From: Devosiaceae bacterium
Lineage (GTDB): Bacteria; Pseudomonadota; Alphaproteobacteria; Rhizobiales; Devosiaceae
NCBI GenBank assembly: GCA_021648375.1
Contig: JAKISW010000007.1
Span: forward strand, 1 to 64,000
Length of the DNA stretch: 64,000 nucleotides
Reading direction: 5' to 3'
The notes beneath the pieces were generated by a model that was not told where the DNA came from, ran no database searches, and was given only the letters and a program-made list of their open reading frames with translations. Made by a program: the position numbers and the translations under genes. Positions 1 to 8,655 of the stretch are shown here, piece after piece (position 1 is the stretch's first letter; each line of letters starts with the position of its first letter).

Positions 1-286
1 TACAACATTGCTCCATCAACGAATTCAAAACCGATTGCAGATAATTCAGATCCAGATGCAGACTGGTTGAAGTGCCGCTGGGCTCGCGTATAAGAATTTT
101 TGCCTGCTCCATTTCTTGCAAATGATGAGACAGGGTCGAGGGCGGGATTTTTGTTGCCTTTTGCACCTCGCCAAACGTCAGGGCGACTGGCAGCTTATTG
201 AGCAAAAACTCAAGAATACCAAGGCGCTTTTCATTGCCAAGAGCTGCAAAGGTTTTAGCGATATTGGACTTATTTGATTGTTTCAT
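1..286 (-). CDS. ArsR-family transcriptional regulator (partial, cut by window start)
   Basis: The first 95 codons of a small winged-helix regulator can be read from an ATG at 286. The N-terminus (FAALGNEKRLGILEFLL) is the classic start of ArsR-type helix-turn-helix domains, followed by a recognition-helix region (KIPPSTLSHHLQEMEQ) and a beta-wing. The C-terminus lies outside the window, so the ligand or metal site cannot be judged. A perfect 16-bp palindrome lies just upstream of the start codon and suggests autorepression. Family assignment is firm; the target genes are unknown. Confidence 0.85.
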   Translation of the reverse strand, partial: MKQSNKSNIAKTFAALGNEKRLGILEFLLNKLPVALTFGEVQKATKIPPSTLSHHLQEMEQAKILIREPSGTSTSLHLDLNYLQSVLNSLMEQCC

Positions 287-289
287 TCT

Positions 290-305
290 ATTAAACTAGT
301 TTAAT
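290..305. promoter_or_regulatory. Perfect 16-bp palindrome, probable ArsR operator
   Basis: ATTAAACTAGTTTAAT is identical to its own reverse complement and ends 3 bases before the regulator's ATG (read on the minus strand). ArsR proteins bind such AT-rich dyads and autoregulate. Binding here is inferred. Confidence 0.6.
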
Positions 306-373
306 CGAACAATAGAGTCAAGACAGTGAGTAAACCTTTAGGATTCCAGTCCTTACCCGATAATAAATTACTT

Positions 374-486
374 CCGTCATTACCTGCTTTATGCAGGTAA
401 TCCAGTGGTGCTAGTCCTTGCGCGGGAGGGTTTTATCACCGCAAATGCGGGGAACTGGATTACCCGGATAAACCGGGTAATGACGG
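374..486. repeat. Inverted pair of 33-bp palindromic intergenic repeats
   Basis: A 33-bp arm at 374-406 and a nearly complementary arm at 454-486 each contain their own hairpin (TTACCTGCTTTATGCAGGTAA and TTACCCGGATAAACCGGGTAA) bounded by GTCAT and ATCCAG ends. The same GTCAT-hairpin-ATCCAG layout recurs at 32041-32173 and 32287-32317. This matches the palindromic intergenic elements common in Hyphomicrobiales genomes. Confidence 0.7.
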
Positions 487-500
487 TGGGAAAAGTTTAT

Positions 501-720
501 CCACCATCGTCATCCCGGACCTGATCCGGGACCTCACCACTTGAATGCAAAGACCCCGGCTCATAGGCCGGGGAGGCGTGGTTGGTCAATTTCTCACTGC
601 ACAACAATCTACCCGTCATTCCGCCCCTTCTGTCATCCTCGTGCTTGACACGAGGATCCATTAAATCATCCAAGTATTTGTGGATTGTCGGGTCAAGCCC
701 GACAATGACGAAAGTGGAAT
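501..720. repeat. Cluster of palindromic intergenic repeat units
   Basis: Three hairpins follow each other: a CCCGGACC...GGGACC unit at 514-535 whose 22 bases recur exactly at 12891-12912, a CCTCGTGCTTGACACGAGG unit near 637-655, and a TTGTCGGGTCAAGCCCGACAA unit near 685-705. An open frame through this stretch encodes the repeat-derived residues DPRVKHEDD and is not a gene. Apart from these repeats, 306-874 holds nothing I recognise. Confidence 0.65.
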
Positions 721-874
721 GAACAGCACAATCAAACTGCAAGTAAATTTAAATCACCCTCAACGTGAAATTTGTCATGTTTTATTCTGGGGTAGTGGGT
801 TTTGAGCGCAGGACATGTAAAGCATATTCAAGCTCAAAAACTGCTGCTCCAGGATGAAACAAGGCTAATTTCCC

Positions 875-2248
875 TCAACACTCCACCACACTAACACTTA
901 ACCCCCCCAGCGAGGTTTCCTTATAGCGGCTGTCCATATCGCGCCCCGTCACCCGCATGGTTTCAATGCATTGATCCAGCGAAACCTTGTGCTCTCCATC
1001 ACCCTGCAAAGCCAGTGAGGCGGCAGCGACCGCCTTCACCGCACCCATACCGTTGCGCTCAATGCAGGGGATTTGCACCAGCCCTCTGATGGGATCACAC
1101 GTCATGCCCAAATGATGTTCAAGGGCGATTTCGGCCGCATTTTCTATCTGGGCATTGGTGCCGCCAAGCGCCATGCACATGGCCCCCGCCGCCATGGCAG
1201 AGGCCGAGCCAACCTCTCCCTGACAGCCGACCTCCGCCCCGGATATGGAGGCATTATATTTGATCAATCCGCCAATCGCCGCCGCAGCTAACAACATGTC
1301 CGGCACCATATCGGCTTTTGCCCCCGGCACATGATCCAGATAATAGCGGATTACCGCTGGCAACACTCCCGCCGCGCCGTTGGTGGGAGCCGTCACCACC
1401 TGTCCACCCATGGCATTTTCTTCGTTCACCGCCATGGCATAAGCGCAAAGCCAGTCGATAGCACTATGCAGAGGCAAATCATTTCGCCCATCCGTGCTCA
1501 ACAGAGCCTGATGCAATGAATGGGCTCGGCGTTTAACATTGAGGCCGCCGGGCAAAATCCCATCACTGCCAAGCCCTTTATCAATGCAATTATTCATCGC
1601 CTGCCAGATCAGATCCAACTGGCGCGAAATTTCTTCTTTCGAACGAAAAACCGCCTCATTGGCCCTTTTCATTTCAACAAGGCTCAAGCCGCTTTTTTTG
1701 CCCATGGCCAGCATTTCATCTGCCCCATGAAAGGGAAACGGAATATTTGGGGATTTTGCTTTGCTTTCCGCTGCCATTTCTTCCTCATCCAAAACAAATC
1801 CACCCCCGACCGAATAATAGGTCTGGGCGCAAATCTGTTTCCCATCCGGTCCGCAAATTTCAAAACTCAAAGCATTAGGATGTAATTTTTGGTGGGTTTT
1901 TTTATCCAGAATAAAATCCGCATCCGGGTCAAATTTCAAATCCCCTTTGTCGGTTTTTATGGCGCAACAATCTTTTAGCTCGCCTATGGCAAGGTCGACT
2001 TTTTTCAGGTTCTGCTCGGGCAAAAATTCTAACAATCCGGCCGCAACGGCGCGCAAAGTTCCGTGCCCCTCTCCGGTGTGGGCCAATGACCCAAACAGGG
2101 TGACTTTGAGCGAGCAGCCTTTGGGATTGTTTTGCAAATGCCCGGCCGCAATTTGCAAAAACCTTCCCGCCGCCAATGTGGGCCCCATTGTGTGGGACGA
2201 AGACGGGCCAACCCCGATTTTAAACAAATCAAATACCGAAACGAACAT
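875..2248 (-). CDS. sdaA: L-serine ammonia-lyase (L-serine dehydratase), iron-sulfur type, single chain
   Basis: Converts L-serine to pyruvate and ammonia in the cytosol using a [4Fe-4S] cluster. The 457-residue product has the usual one-chain length: an N-terminal beta domain starting MFVSVFDLFKIGVGPSSSHT, then the alpha catalytic domain. Likely cluster cysteines are Cys342 (GCQGEVG), Cys384 (MTCDP) and Cys395 (IPCIERN). The C-terminus ends in a Cys (VVEC), the tail that in this family reaches into the active site. The ATG at 2248 has GAGGG six bases upstream. It stands alone, divergent from an EamA exporter. With SerA and SerC at 53-56 kb, the window carries both serine synthesis and degradation. 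Confidence 0.95.
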   Translation of the reverse strand: MFVSVFDLFKIGVGPSSSHTMGPTLAAGRFLQIAAGHLQNNPKGCSLKVTLFGSLAHTGEGHGTLRAVAAGLLEFLPEQNLKKVDLAIGELKDCCAIKTDKGDLKFDPDADFILDKKTHQKLHPNALSFEICGPDGKQICAQTYYSVGGGFVLDEEEMAAESKAKSPNIPFPFHGADEMLAMGKKSGLSLVEMKRANEAVFRSKEEISRQLDLIWQAMNNCIDKGLGSDGILPGGLNVKRRAHSLHQALLSTDGRNDLPLHSAIDWLCAYAMAVNEENAMGGQVVTAPTNGAAGVLPAVIRYYLDHVPGAKADMVPDMLLAAAAIGGLIKYNASISGAEVGCQGEVGSASAMAAGAMCMALGGTNAQIENAAEIALEHHLGMTCDPIRGLVQIPCIERNGMGAVKAVAAASLALQGDGEHKVSLDQCIETMRVTGRDMDSRYKETSLGGLSVSVVEC

Positions 2249-2475
2249 TAATAACCCTCATGGAATTTTATCTCGGATAGTCCGGTAAAATCTAAAAATC
2301 CTGCCAATAAGCATTACCGCCATTTTCAAAATCGTCAAGCAAAGCATGCAGCTGACAAACAGCAAAATCGCCCGACAAATAAAGTGATCAAATAGTCCTT
2401 GACTTCAACAAAAAATAGGCTCAATGCGCTCCTCGAAATATTACCCCTGCTATCCATGTGCTGGAGATTGGTTCC

Positions 2476-3339
2476 ATGGAAATTTCTAGCCAGATAGACC
2501 CTTCAATCATTGTGATGATATTGTTCGCAGCCGCCATGCATGCGGGCTGGAATACATTGGTTAAAGTCAGCGGCGACAGATTGTCGATTATGGCCCTTAT
2601 CGCTCTGGCGGGAGCCCTTGTTTCCTTGGCCGCCTTACCGTTTGTAGAGGCGCCCGATCCCGCTGTCTGGCCAATTTTGCTGCTCTCGATACTTGTTCAT
2701 ACGGGTTATAATCTGGTGCTGCCCAAGGCCTATGAGCATGGCGATCTGGGGCAGGTATACCCAATTGCCCGTGGCTCGGCCCCCATACTAGTTGCCATTG
2801 GCGCCATAATCTTTGTTGGCGAATATGTATCCCCGCTGGTGCTGGTGGGAATTGTTGCCCTTTCGGTAGGGGTTATGTCATTGGCTATGGATAAATCAGC
2901 TTCAGGCGGCGTTAACAAAAAGGCCACATTGCTGGCGCTTGCCACCGGCGTTTGCATTGCCACCTATACGGTGATTGATGGCATTGGCGCCCGTGCTGCC
3001 GGCTCTGTGCTTGGCTTTGCCGTCTGGCTGACCATTGGCGATGGAATCTTGACATTTTTGATTGCCCTGGCGATTAAAAAAAAGGCCCTTTGGGAAGCTG
3101 CAAAATCCCGCCCCGGCAGCATTGCCCTTGGCGGCACCATGCAGGTTTTTGCCTATTGGATTATCATTTGGGCTTTGGCCAGCGCGCCCATGGGCATGGT
3201 TTCAGCATTGAGAGAAACCAGCGTTTTGCTGGCCGCTCTTATTTCGGTATTTTTACTCAAAGAGGGCTTTGGGGTCTGGCGCTTTATTTCGGCCGGGCTG
3301 GTAACCGTTGGCCTGATGCTGAGCCAGAGTCAAAAATAA
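2476..3339 (+). CDS. EamA/DMT-family membrane transporter
   Basis: A roughly 287-residue inner-membrane protein with about ten hydrophobic segments in two EamA-like halves (AAMHAGWNTLVKVSGD near the start, then a second repeat after LLALATGVCIATYTVIDG). Such drug/metabolite transporters usually export amino acids or small metabolites; the substrate here is unknown. I prefer the ATG at 2476, which has GGAG 9 bases upstream (2463-2466), over a GTG at 2458 that precedes that site. It diverges from sdaA, so serine or a related amino acid is a possible but unproven substrate. Confidence 0.85.
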   Translation: MEISSQIDPSIIVMILFAAAMHAGWNTLVKVSGDRLSIMALIALAGALVSLAALPFVEAPDPAVWPILLLSILVHTGYNLVLPKAYEHGDLGQVYPIARGSAPILVAIGAIIFVGEYVSPLVLVGIVALSVGVMSLAMDKSASGGVNKKATLLALATGVCIATYTVIDGIGARAAGSVLGFAVWLTIGDGILTFLIALAIKKKALWEAAKSRPGSIALGGTMQVFAYWIIIWALASAPMGMVSALRETSVLLAALISVFLLKEGFGVWRFISAGLVTVGLMLSQSQK

Positions 3340-3363
3340 AATTTTAGATTTTTCTAATCAGTC

Positions 3364-3396
3364 TTGAGCGGGTGTTTTCTCAAAACACCCGCTCAA
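3364..3396. terminator. Hairpin between convergent genes, probable terminator
   Basis: A perfect 15-bp stem (TTGAGCGGGTGTTTT paired with its complement) closes a CTC loop between the exporter stop and the flavodoxin-family stop. It lacks a clear U-tract, but its position between converging genes fits a shared terminator. Confidence 0.6.
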
Positions 3397-3405
3397 AAAA
3401 CTCAC

Positions 3406-3972
3406 CTAAGCAGAAAACCTGCCAGCAATTTCTGCCACCCGTTTTCCTAAGAATTTTGCGGTTTCAAGGTCAGATGCAATCGGTCCCTTTTCCGGTCCCT
3501 CATCAGCGTTGGATTGAGCCATAGCCCCAAGAGACGAGCCAATACGGTTCAAATCATCAACACTGCCGGTACTTGAATTATTACCCGGCAACAATCCAAG
3601 GCCAACCCAGATCATCGAGTGCTGCGCACCAAGCACCGCCATTTGCTGCAAGGTGGCCAGTTTGTCGCCAGACTGGGATGAGGAATTGGTAAAACCAGCC
3701 GCCAGCTTGTCTTTCCATCCCTGTTCAGCCCAGACCTTGGAAGACTTATCCATAAATTCCTTAAACGGAGCTGATACCGACCCCATATAGGTGGGAGAAC
3801 CAAAGATTATCGCGTCCGCGTTAGCCAGCTGATCCCAATTTTCATCTACATTTTCAACGCTGATAAAATCAACCACTGCGCCCTCTACGCCACTTGCACC
3901 ATCGCGAACCGCTTCGGCTTGTTTTTCAGTATGGCCGTAGCCGGAGTGATAGACGATTGCAATTTTGCTCAT
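3406..3972 (-). CDS. Flavodoxin/NADPH-dependent FMN reductase family protein (WrbA-like)
   Basis: A 188-residue flavodoxin-fold protein. MSKIAIVYHSGYGHTEKQAE is the FMN phosphate-binding loop, and GSPTYMGSVSAPFKEFMD is the second FMN-contact segment typical of WrbA-like quinone reductases and NADPH-dependent FMN reductases. The frame is open further upstream, but flavodoxin homology begins exactly at the ATG at 3972, which has a GAGAAA-type ribosome site. It diverges from an HxlR regulator, a frequent pairing in which HxlR represses an oxidoreductase of electrophile or quinone detoxification. Exact substrate unknown. Confidence 0.85.
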   Translation of the reverse strand: MSKIAIVYHSGYGHTEKQAEAVRDGASGVEGAVVDFISVENVDENWDQLANADAIIFGSPTYMGSVSAPFKEFMDKSSKVWAEQGWKDKLAAGFTNSSSQSGDKLATLQQMAVLGAQHSMIWVGLGLLPGNNSSTGSVDDLNRIGSSLGAMAQSNADEGPEKGPIASDLETAKFLGKRVAEIAGRFSA

Positions 3973-4082
3973 AATTTTCTCTTTGCTAAACTTGTGCCTC
4001 CAAACCATTTGGAAACATTGCTTGCTAAAGATTGTCAGGCGGGATAAAAATAGCAAGAAGGCACTATTTTGAACGGTAGATA

Positions 4083-4105
4083 CATTTTTGATACTATCAA
4101 AAATG
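4083..4105. promoter_or_regulatory. 23-bp near-perfect dyad, probable HxlR operator
   Basis: CATTTTTGATA, one central C, then TATCAAAAATG: two 11-bp arms in perfect inverted repeat. It lies between the divergent flavodoxin-family gene and the HxlR gene, where a shared operator is expected. HxlR binding is inferred. Confidence 0.6.
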
Positions 4106-4178
4106 ATACGAATACCAAACGTAAGGGTTTTAGGCCCGGCAAGCGGATAAAACAGACCAAAAATAAAAGGAATTTTTT

Positions 4179-4535
4179 GTGCAACAAATTGAAACAGTTT
4201 CCCAAAACAAACAGGTTTTGAACGAAGCGCCTCAATGTCCCCTGTCATTTGCCATGTCCCTGATCGGGGGAAAATGGAAATGCATTGCAGTGCATCACTT
4301 GGGTGATGGTCCGCTGCGCTTTGGCGTTTTGCGTCGGTGCATGCCCAACACAACCCAGCGTATGCTGACCCTGACTTTGCGTGATCTGGAGGCGGACGGG
4401 ATAATCAATCGCAAGGTTTTTAACGTGGTACCGCCCCATGTGGAATATTCACTCACCGATTTGGGCAAAGCACTGGCTCCGGTTATGGATAGTCTTTCAA
4501 CCTGGGGCGAAATTTATTACAACAGCCAGAAATAG
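4179..4535 (+). CDS. HxlR-family transcriptional regulator
   Basis: A 118-residue winged-helix regulator. CPLSFAMSLIGGKWKCIAVHHL is the HxlR N-terminal signature, with MPNTTQRMLTLTLRDLEADG as the recognition helix and VEYSLTDLGKAL as the wing. It starts with GTG preceded by AAAAGG at eight bases. The divergent partner is a flavodoxin-family reductase and a 23-bp dyad lies between them, so it probably controls that gene in response to a redox or electrophilic signal. The only Cys in the N-terminal part precedes the helix-turn-helix, as in redox-sensing HxlR proteins; sensing is not shown. Confidence 0.9.
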   Translation: MQQIETVSQNKQVLNEAPQCPLSFAMSLIGGKWKCIAVHHLGDGPLRFGVLRRCMPNTTQRMLTLTLRDLEADGIINRKVFNVVPPHVEYSLTDLGKALAPVMDSLSTWGEIYYNSQK

Positions 4536-4651
4536 AAGCCTTCAATTCCTCCACCTGATATTGTATGAAGGTTTTTCAAAAAAAGCCTTCCCCGATAAAA
4601 TCACCAAACACCGTGCCTGCAAAACTCCCATAACCAGCTAGGAATACTTGA

Positions 4652-6304
4652 ATGTTTTCTTTTTGGCGCGAAATTGCTGACCCGGTTAAAACAATCCTTG
4701 CAGCGTTTTGGAAGACATCACGCTGGCTGTTTGTTTTTACCATTGTCATAATTATTCTCTCCAGCCTTGCCTCGGTCAGCGCCCCCTATTTGTTTTCCCG
4801 CCTGATCGACCAGTTGCAATCAGATTTTCAGCTCAACCAATTGCTGCTGGCTTTTATTCTTTATGCAATTTTGCTTGGAAGCGCCGCCGCTCTGAAAAAC
4901 CTGGTTGAGTATATTTCACTTGTTATTTCACAAAATTTGAGTTTTGCCGCATCAACTCTGTTCTTTGAAAAACTGATAAAAAAAACCACTGAATTTTTTA
5001 CAGATAACAATCCCGCTCAAATCCACAGCGCCCAGCAATCAGGAACACAAGCATTGTTGGCCGCTACGCAAATTTTAATCATCGCTCTTATTCCCGGCGG
5101 TACACAAGTCCTGTTTACCCTGCTTGTACTTGGTGCAGCAATTAACGCTGAGATAGTCATTATCGTCGCCCTTTATGGAATATTTTTTATTGGTGCGACG
5201 ATTTTTGTCAGTAAATGGACGAGCGGATTTTTGGATACTGCAATTGTTGCCAGTCAGGAAAACGCAAAATTTGTCGGTAATTCCTTCAACTCCATAGAAA
5301 CTCTCAGGCAGTTTAATGCCGACAATTGGATCAAAACCAAGTTTGCAACAAAAGCTGAAAAAGTGCGTGATAATTGGAATAAATATGCCTATTACCGCAT
5401 TGGTTTTGCCGTTGTTTTTGGCATGGCACTGGCCATACAGTTTGCCATAACCTTCACATTGCTTATTCCGCGCTATCAATCCGGTGAAATTTCCCTTGGC
5501 GATGTGGTCCTGTTCAACATTTTGCTGCTGCAACTAAACCAGCCCTTTGAAATGATTGCTGAAACGATCGACGAGATCGTGCGCTCCTATTCCCGTTTTC
5601 TGCCCTTTGCCAGCATGTGGGCGGCGCCAGCAGAAATTGAACCGGAAAATGGCAATTCATTCACCCTTGGTGCCGGAATAATTGAATTTATTAATGTTGG
5701 CTTCAGCTATAAAAATAAACGCGGGATTTCCGAAATCAGCTTTTCCTCAAAGCCCTCTCAGATCACCTTCATCACTGGAGAAACCGGGGTCGGTAAATCC
5801 ACCCTGTTCAAGCTGGCGCTAAAATCCCTCAATCCCGAAACCGGAAAAATTCTGGTCGACGGGGTAGATCTTGACGAAATTTCGCGCACCGACTGGTTTA
5901 GCAATATTGGTGTCGTCCCTCAGGATATAATGCTGCTCAACGACACAATAAAATCAAACATCATTCTGGGCCGTTCATTTAACGAAGCTCAAATGCGCAG
6001 GGCAGCAAAAAAAGCGGCAATTCTTGATTTTATCGACCAGCTTCCAGACGGATTTGAAACTAAAGTCGGCGAGCGCGGTCTAAAACTCTCTGGCGGTGAA
6101 CGCCAAAGGATTGCCATATCCCGCGCCCTTTATGCTGATCCAAAAATCCTGTTTCTTGATGAGGCCAGCGCAGCGCTGGACGATGCAACGCAGGCTGACA
6201 TAATGGCCAACCTGCGACACCTTTCTAAAAACATCACCATTATCGCCATCACCCACCGCTCATCATTTATCGGCAAGAGCGACAATGTGATAGGATTGAG
6301 CTAA
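4652..6304 (+). CDS. ABC exporter, fused membrane and ATPase domains
   Basis: A 550-residue half-transporter. Residues 1-330 form the six-helix ABC exporter membrane domain and 340-550 the nucleotide-binding domain, with Walker A GETGVGKST (376-384), signature LSGGERQR (479-486), Walker B ILFLDEAS (499-506) and the switch His in ITHR. It works as a homodimer at the inner membrane, exporting a lipid, peptide or drug; the sequence does not reveal which. The ATG has AGGAA about seven bases upstream. It lies behind the HxlR gene with a gap of about 116 bases and overlaps by 4 bases the end of the converging small membrane gene. Confidence 0.9.
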   Translation: MFSFWREIADPVKTILAAFWKTSRWLFVFTIVIIILSSLASVSAPYLFSRLIDQLQSDFQLNQLLLAFILYAILLGSAAALKNLVEYISLVISQNLSFAASTLFFEKLIKKTTEFFTDNNPAQIHSAQQSGTQALLAATQILIIALIPGGTQVLFTLLVLGAAINAEIVIIVALYGIFFIGATIFVSKWTSGFLDTAIVASQENAKFVGNSFNSIETLRQFNADNWIKTKFATKAEKVRDNWNKYAYYRIGFAVVFGMALAIQFAITFTLLIPRYQSGEISLGDVVLFNILLLQLNQPFEMIAETIDEIVRSYSRFLPFASMWAAPAEIEPENGNSFTLGAGIIEFINVGFSYKNKRGISEISFSSKPSQITFITGETGVGKSTLFKLALKSLNPETGKILVDGVDLDEISRTDWFSNIGVVPQDIMLLNDTIKSNIILGRSFNEAQMRRAAKKAAILDFIDQLPDGFETKVGERGLKLSGGERQRIAISRALYADPKILFLDEASAALDDATQADIMANLRHLSKNITIIAITHRSSFIGKSDNVIGLS

Positions 6305-6705
6305 GCAGCTCTGCCCGATACTGAAACAGCGCTATCTTCATCACTTTTCCATCTCCATGCAGTCCGGATAATTAGCAATATAAGCAACACTTCGATGCTT
6401 GCGATAAATATATAATGGGGCGCGAGAGATCCGCCACCTACAACAAATATAATAGTAGTGATACCTATAATAATATTTGCCCAGCGGGTTGCCCTAAAAC
6501 TCAAAACCCGGGACAGATAGATCATGCCGATCGAGAATTGAATCTTTATCGCACCAAACAACATAAGCATTGTGATTGGAGTACCACCGGCAAATGCGGC
6601 CAGTTCCTCGTGAACCCCGGGGATATAAAGTGAGAGAATATCCGCATAGCCCATATTCAGCATCACAATCACCCACAATGTGGAAAGTTTTATTCTAGTA
6701 GTCAT
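6301..6705 (-). CDS. Small four-helix membrane protein, DUF6326-like
   Basis: A 134-residue protein with four predicted membrane helices. The segments YADILSLYIPGVHEELAAF and IQFSIGMIYLSRVLSFRATRWANI resemble the DUF6326 family as I remember it; function unknown. AAGGAAAA precedes the ATG. It is followed downstream only by the converging ABC exporter, with a 4-base overlap, and is preceded by the MDR dehydrogenase on the same strand after about 47 bases, so it may be the last gene of that operon. Confidence 0.65.
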   Translation of the reverse strand: MTTRIKLSTLWVIVMLNMGYADILSLYIPGVHEELAAFAGGTPITMLMLFGAIKIQFSIGMIYLSRVLSFRATRWANIIIGITTIIFVVGGGSLAPHYIFIASIEVLLILLIIRTAWRWKSDEDSAVSVSGRAA

Positions 6706-6752
6706 TTCAGTTTTCCTTTTTTTGTAATTTTGTTGCAGTCCCTAAAACCGGG

Positions 6753-7724
6753 TTAGTTGTCCATCACAATTACAATGCTCCCTCGTTTGCGCCCGCTATC
6801 CACATGCCTGTGCGCGGCCACAATATCTTCAAGTCGGTAGGTTTTTTCGATAAACGGCTTAAATTTTCCCGCCTCAGCCAGCTCCGCCAAAAACTGCAAG
6901 TCCACAGCATTGTCCCCCGATGTGCCGGAGATGACCCGTTTGCCATTTTTTTTAGAAACAAAAGCACCCTGCAACATTTCCGGCATCCCCCCGACAACCA
7001 TGAGCAGGCGACCTGTTGGCTTAAGTGAATTTTTCACCCTTCCCCATGGCGCATTGCCCACATTATCCATGATAATGTCGAAGGTTTCACCGGTTTTAGC
7101 AAAGTCGGTGCTGGCATAATCAATGACCCTGTCCGCCCCCATCGATGTCACCAATTCCGCGTTGGCCGCACTACACACGGCAGTTACATCGGCGCCAAAA
7201 TATTTCGCTAATTGAACAGCCGCTATTCCCACCGCCCCTGACGCGCCGTTTATTAAAACCCGTTCACCGGTTTTGATATTGCCGTCGATTTTAAGAAAAT
7301 TCAGCGCCGTTGAACCACCAAAACTCATGGCGCCAGCTTCCTCGAAACTCAAATCTTTTGGCTTCAAAACAATGGCAACATCTTGCTTTATCACCCGATA
7401 CTCAGCATGAGCACCAAACATGCAACCGGCAAAAACCGCGTCCCCCACTTTGAACTTGCTCACATCTGAGCCAATGGATTCGATGGTTCCTGAAAATTCC
7501 ATTCCCAAAATTTTATTGCGCGGAGCAAAAATACCAAATACCAGCCTAACAATGATCCCGAACCCTTTGGGAACATTAAGACTGCGCATCCGACTATCGG
7601 CCGAATTTATGCCCGCCGCATGAATTTTTATCAGCACTTCGTCCTTGCCGGCAACAGGTTTTTCAACCTCTTCAATTCGCACCACATCAGGGCCACCATA
7701 TTTTCTGTTTAGAGCAGCTTTCAT
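6753..7724 (-). CDS. MDR-superfamily NAD(P)H-dependent quinone oxidoreductase/alcohol dehydrogenase
   Basis: A 323-residue zinc-free medium-chain dehydrogenase. It begins MKAALNRKYGGPDVVRIEEV, has a catalytic-domain segment GINSADSRMRS, a Rossmann fold with GASGAVGIAAVQLAK near 155-170, and SMGADRVIDYASTDF, the usual NADP-region signature of quinone oxidoreductases. The zinc-ligand Cys/Glu set of true alcohol dehydrogenases is absent. Its ATG overlaps the stop of the XRE regulator by 4 bases (ATGA), so the two are translationally coupled. Probable role: reduction of quinones or reactive enones; substrate unknown. Confidence 0.88.
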   Translation of the reverse strand: MKAALNRKYGGPDVVRIEEVEKPVAGKDEVLIKIHAAGINSADSRMRSLNVPKGFGIIVRLVFGIFAPRNKILGMEFSGTIESIGSDVSKFKVGDAVFAGCMFGAHAEYRVIKQDVAIVLKPKDLSFEEAGAMSFGGSTALNFLKIDGNIKTGERVLINGASGAVGIAAVQLAKYFGADVTAVCSAANAELVTSMGADRVIDYASTDFAKTGETFDIIMDNVGNAPWGRVKNSLKPTGRLLMVVGGMPEMLQGAFVSKKNGKRVISGTSGDNAVDLQFLAELAEAGKFKPFIEKTYRLEDIVAAHRHVDSGRKRGSIVIVMDN

Positions 7725-7948
7725 GATTTTTCCTCCGGCGCTTTAAACGAAAAGACCTCGGCCAGAGGCCGCTCAAACGCCTCGGCAATCAAAAATGCCA
7801 ACTCCAGCGACGGCGCATATTTAGCGTTCTCTATGGCAACGATAGTCTGGCGGGTAACGCCGACAATCTCAGCCAATTGTTTTTGCGTCATTTCATCAGC
7901 GTCAAAGCGCAATCGACGGATATTATTTGAAACCCTTGATTTTCCCAT
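7721..7948 (-). CDS. Small XRE-family helix-turn-helix regulator
   Basis: A 75-residue single-domain HTH protein: MTQKQLAEIVGVTRQTIVAI followed by ENAKYAPSLELAFLIAEAFE is a complete Cro/C1-type fold, and the tail PLAEVFSF is typical of the YozG-like small regulators. It lies 1 base after the stop of the membrane protein gene and overlaps the MDR gene by 4 bases, making a tight three-gene operon. In many bacteria such regulators are paired with a DUF2178-like membrane protein, as here; the signal is unknown. Confidence 0.9.
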   Translation of the reverse strand: MGKSRVSNNIRRLRFDADEMTQKQLAEIVGVTRQTIVAIENAKYAPSLELAFLIAEAFERPLAEVFSFKAPEEKS

Positions 7949-7949
7949 C

Positions 7950-8399
7950 TCAAAATCCGCGTCTATACAAAAACAACTGCATCAGAACTTCCGCCACACC
8001 TGCGATAAAAAATGAGAAAATCAAAATGTTGAAGGTCAGGAAATATGTCTGGCCCACGGCCAGCGCAATCATGGCGGCAACAAACCCGGCACCGAATATA
8101 TAATACGCAACGCGCAAGGCACGCAGTTCGATTAACTTGTCCCGCTCATCAATAACAATTGAGGGGTCGGCCTCTTTATTGGCGATAGCATAAATAATGC
8201 TGAAAACAATATGGCCGATAATATTGACCACGATCCCGCCAAATATCAGCCACAGGATTGATTTGCCTATCTCAGCACCGGCCCCCGGCCCTTCAAACGT
8301 TCCCGCCTGATACATCTGCCTGATGAAATAATAATACAGTGCAAAAACAATCACTCCAGAAACCAAGGATACAATGGCACTCTTCTCTTGATAGGGCAT
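7950..8399 (-). CDS. Four-helix membrane protein, DUF2178-like
   Basis: A 149-residue inner-membrane protein with helices near residues 10-30, 47-70, 100-120 and 122-142, and a conserved cytoplasmic loop DPSIVIDERDKLIELRALR between helices two and three. That DERD loop is the mark of the DUF2178 type encoded next to small XRE regulators. I start it at the ATG at 8399, which has GGAG six bases upstream, rather than at 8420. It heads the operon with the XRE and MDR genes. It may act as a membrane partner of the regulator, but this is inference from context. Confidence 0.75.
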   Translation of the reverse strand: MPYQEKSAIVSLVSGVIVFALYYYFIRQMYQAGTFEGPGAGAEIGKSILWLIFGGIVVNIIGHIVFSIIYAIANKEADPSIVIDERDKLIELRALRVAYYIFGAGFVAAMIALAVGQTYFLTFNILIFSFFIAGVAEVLMQLFLYRRGF

Positions 8400-8655
8400 G
8401 GTTTTCTCCGATATCGGCACAATCCGATAGTAATGTAAACTTGACCTTACGTATGCTTTACTATTCTTCGTGTCAAGTATTCTTTACATGCAATGTGCAA
8501 TCAGAAAATTTGCGCGCCTAAAAGCAGAACGAAAAGGCCAGGCGCTCGCGCCAACAGCATCTGAAATAAATATGCTTACGATATCGTCAGACCTTGCGCT
8601 CATAAGTGCATGAAGCAAGGCTGGCGTTTGAAGTTGCAGGCTTTAAAATTGAATT

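Noticed and set aside
497..742. 81-codon open frame on the minus strand
   Set aside because: It runs through palindromic repeats and encodes the residues typical of such repeats (DPRVKHEDD); no ribosome site.
3973..4353. N-terminal extension of the flavodoxin-family frame
   Set aside because: It would cover the divergent regulator gene and its operator; homology begins at the ATG at 3972.
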